Source: Lachnospiraceae bacterium (GTDB lineage Bacteria > Bacillota > Clostridia > Lachnospirales > Lachnospiraceae). From it: 23,928 nt of DNA. Below are positions 23,252 through 23,928 of this stretch, in pieces (within the stretch, counting starts at the first letter, position 1; the number at the start of each line of letters is the position of its first letter). The position numbers were made by a program, and so were the translations under genes. The notes beneath the pieces are model-generated. The model ran no database searches. It saw nothing but the letters and a program-made list of their open reading frames with translations, and had not been told where the DNA came from. The stretch is taken from positions 1 through 23,928 of the forward strand of contig JAFUWM010000103.1 in the NCBI GenBank assembly GCA_017483425.1. The letters are read 5' to 3'.

Positions 23252-23281
23252 TTGTATTTCAGGTTCCGGCTGTGGTAGGAT
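23252..23281 (+). promoter_or_regulatory. Weak promoter candidate for the second kinase
   Basis: TTGTAT (23252-23257), an 18-base spacer and TAGGAT (23276-23281) preceded by TG in the extended -10 position. A GCCGGA...TCCGGC inverted repeat (23245-23270) overlaps it and lacks a T-run, so it is not a convincing smpB terminator. Low-certainty call. Confidence 0.25.
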
Positions 23282-23365
23282 GTACCTGTTCTGAATAATA
23301 GCATTTATATCTGATCGTCTGAAAATTTCAAAATTATTCTCATTTTTCTATTACGAGGAGGAGCT

Positions 23366-23928
23366 ATGTATCTATGCGGTAACAGATACAGAGTGATCGG
23401 TCGCCTTGGTGAAGGCGGCTTTGGAGATGTTTATCTCGCGGAAGACCGGATACTTAAAAAGACATGGGCAATAAAGGATATAGGGGAGAGCGACCGGATA
23501 TCTTATTCACTGGTAAGGTCGGAGGTCAGCGTGCTCGCAAAGGTCTCACATCCCGGGATAGTCAGGATCACGGATGTATTCAGGTCGGACGGACATATTT
23601 ATATTGTAATGGATCATATTAAGGGGATGAACCTTAAAGAGCTGATGAACCCGGACAGAAAGCTGTCTGAAAAAATGCTTTTCAAGTGGTCTGCGGAGCT
23701 GTGTGATGCGATATCATATCTGCATCACATGAACCCTCCCGTGATACTGTGTGACATAAAGCCGCAGAATATAATGGTAAAGCCCGACGGACATATAGTG
23801 CTTATAGACTTTGGCGCGGCTATACCATACGCATCGGATGACAAAGATGAACTGTCCTTTATAAGCAGAGGATACGCATCGCCGGAGCAGTTAAGGGGGG
23901 ACAGGGCGGATATAAAAAGCGAGATATA
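23366..23928 (+). CDS. Hanks-type Ser/Thr protein kinase, 3' part outside the window
   Basis: The first 187 codons of a bacterial eukaryotic-like kinase, with a very strong ribosome-binding site (GAGGAGG) before ATG 23366. Glycine loop GEGGFG (15-20), ATP-binding Lys37 in WAIKD, catalytic loop LCDIKPQN with Asp130, and DFG at Asp148; then SRGYASPEQLRG, the activation/P+1 region. The catalytic loop has Leu-Cys in place of His-Arg of HRD, so this is a non-RD kinase, which as a class does not rely on activation-loop phosphorylation in the usual way. The frame is open to the last base of the window. The C-terminal domain, which would show membrane or PASTA parts, cannot be seen, so its target is unknown. 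It differs from the PASTA kinase at 14812. Confidence 0.9.
   Translation, partial: MYLCGNRYRVIGRLGEGGFGDVYLAEDRILKKTWAIKDIGESDRISYSLVRSEVSVLAKVSHPGIVRITDVFRSDGHIYIVMDHIKGMNLKELMNPDRKLSEKMLFKWSAELCDAISYLHHMNPPVILCDIKPQNIMVKPDGHIVLIDFGAAIPYASDDKDELSFISRGYASPEQLRGDRADIKSEI

Noticed and set aside
23224..23365. tmRNA (ssrA) expected downstream of smpB
   Set aside because: The 142-base gap is too short, and no tRNA-like acceptor, peptide-tag reading frame or CCA end is visible.

Overview
The window looks like chromosomal DNA from a Gram-positive anaerobe of the class Clostridia, most likely family Lachnospiraceae. The reasons are the gene order def-fmt-Zn peptidase-rsmB-rlmN-PP2C-PASTA kinase-rsgA-rpe, the rnr-smpB pair, the DAP-type MurE, the frequent ATA (Ile) and AGG/AGA (Arg) codons, and strong GGAGG ribosome-binding sites. 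This placement is inferred from gene content; no 16S gene or database search was available.

Layout. (1) 1-1380, minus strand: murE, cut at the window edge before its last roughly 25-30 codons, reading away from a Gx-type membrane transporter gene on the plus strand (start best placed at 1480). (2) About 2000-3330: a lower-GC stretch with an unrecognised 87-aa protein gene coupled to a 198-aa protein carrying a textbook retropepsin-type aspartic protease motif (DTGADIT, later LLGRD). A doubtful 67-codon ORF follows, with a near-consensus promoter inside it that probably serves the next gene, a small two-helix membrane protein. (3) 3768-9287: an L-arabinose uptake and entry operon. It holds a ChvE-like lipoprotein sugar-binding protein, an intercistronic terminator/attenuator, a two-domain ABC ATPase, a permease and L-arabinose isomerase. 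(4) 9380-18795: a tightly packed housekeeping operon for N-terminal formyl-methionine processing (def, fmt), a membrane Zn peptidase, rRNA methylation (rsmB, rlmN), the Ser/Thr phosphatase and PASTA-kinase pair, ribosome assembly GTPase rsgA, and rpe. (5) 18792-20369: a membrane-anchored protein with Ig-like repeats and a trypsin-like domain. Its reading frame has no ATG, GTG or TTG before the membrane helix, so it probably starts at a CTG overlapping the rpe stop. (6) 20430-23223: secG, a clear terminator, then rnr (possibly leaderless) and smpB. (7) 23366-end: the start of a second Hanks-type kinase with an atypical catalytic loop.

How the genes work together. The ara block imports arabinose and isomerises it to ribulose; araB and araD are not in the window. 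rpe serves the pentose-phosphate pathway but sits in the housekeeping operon. The most unusual items are the retropepsin-like two-gene cassette and the cryptic-start trypsin-like membrane protein.
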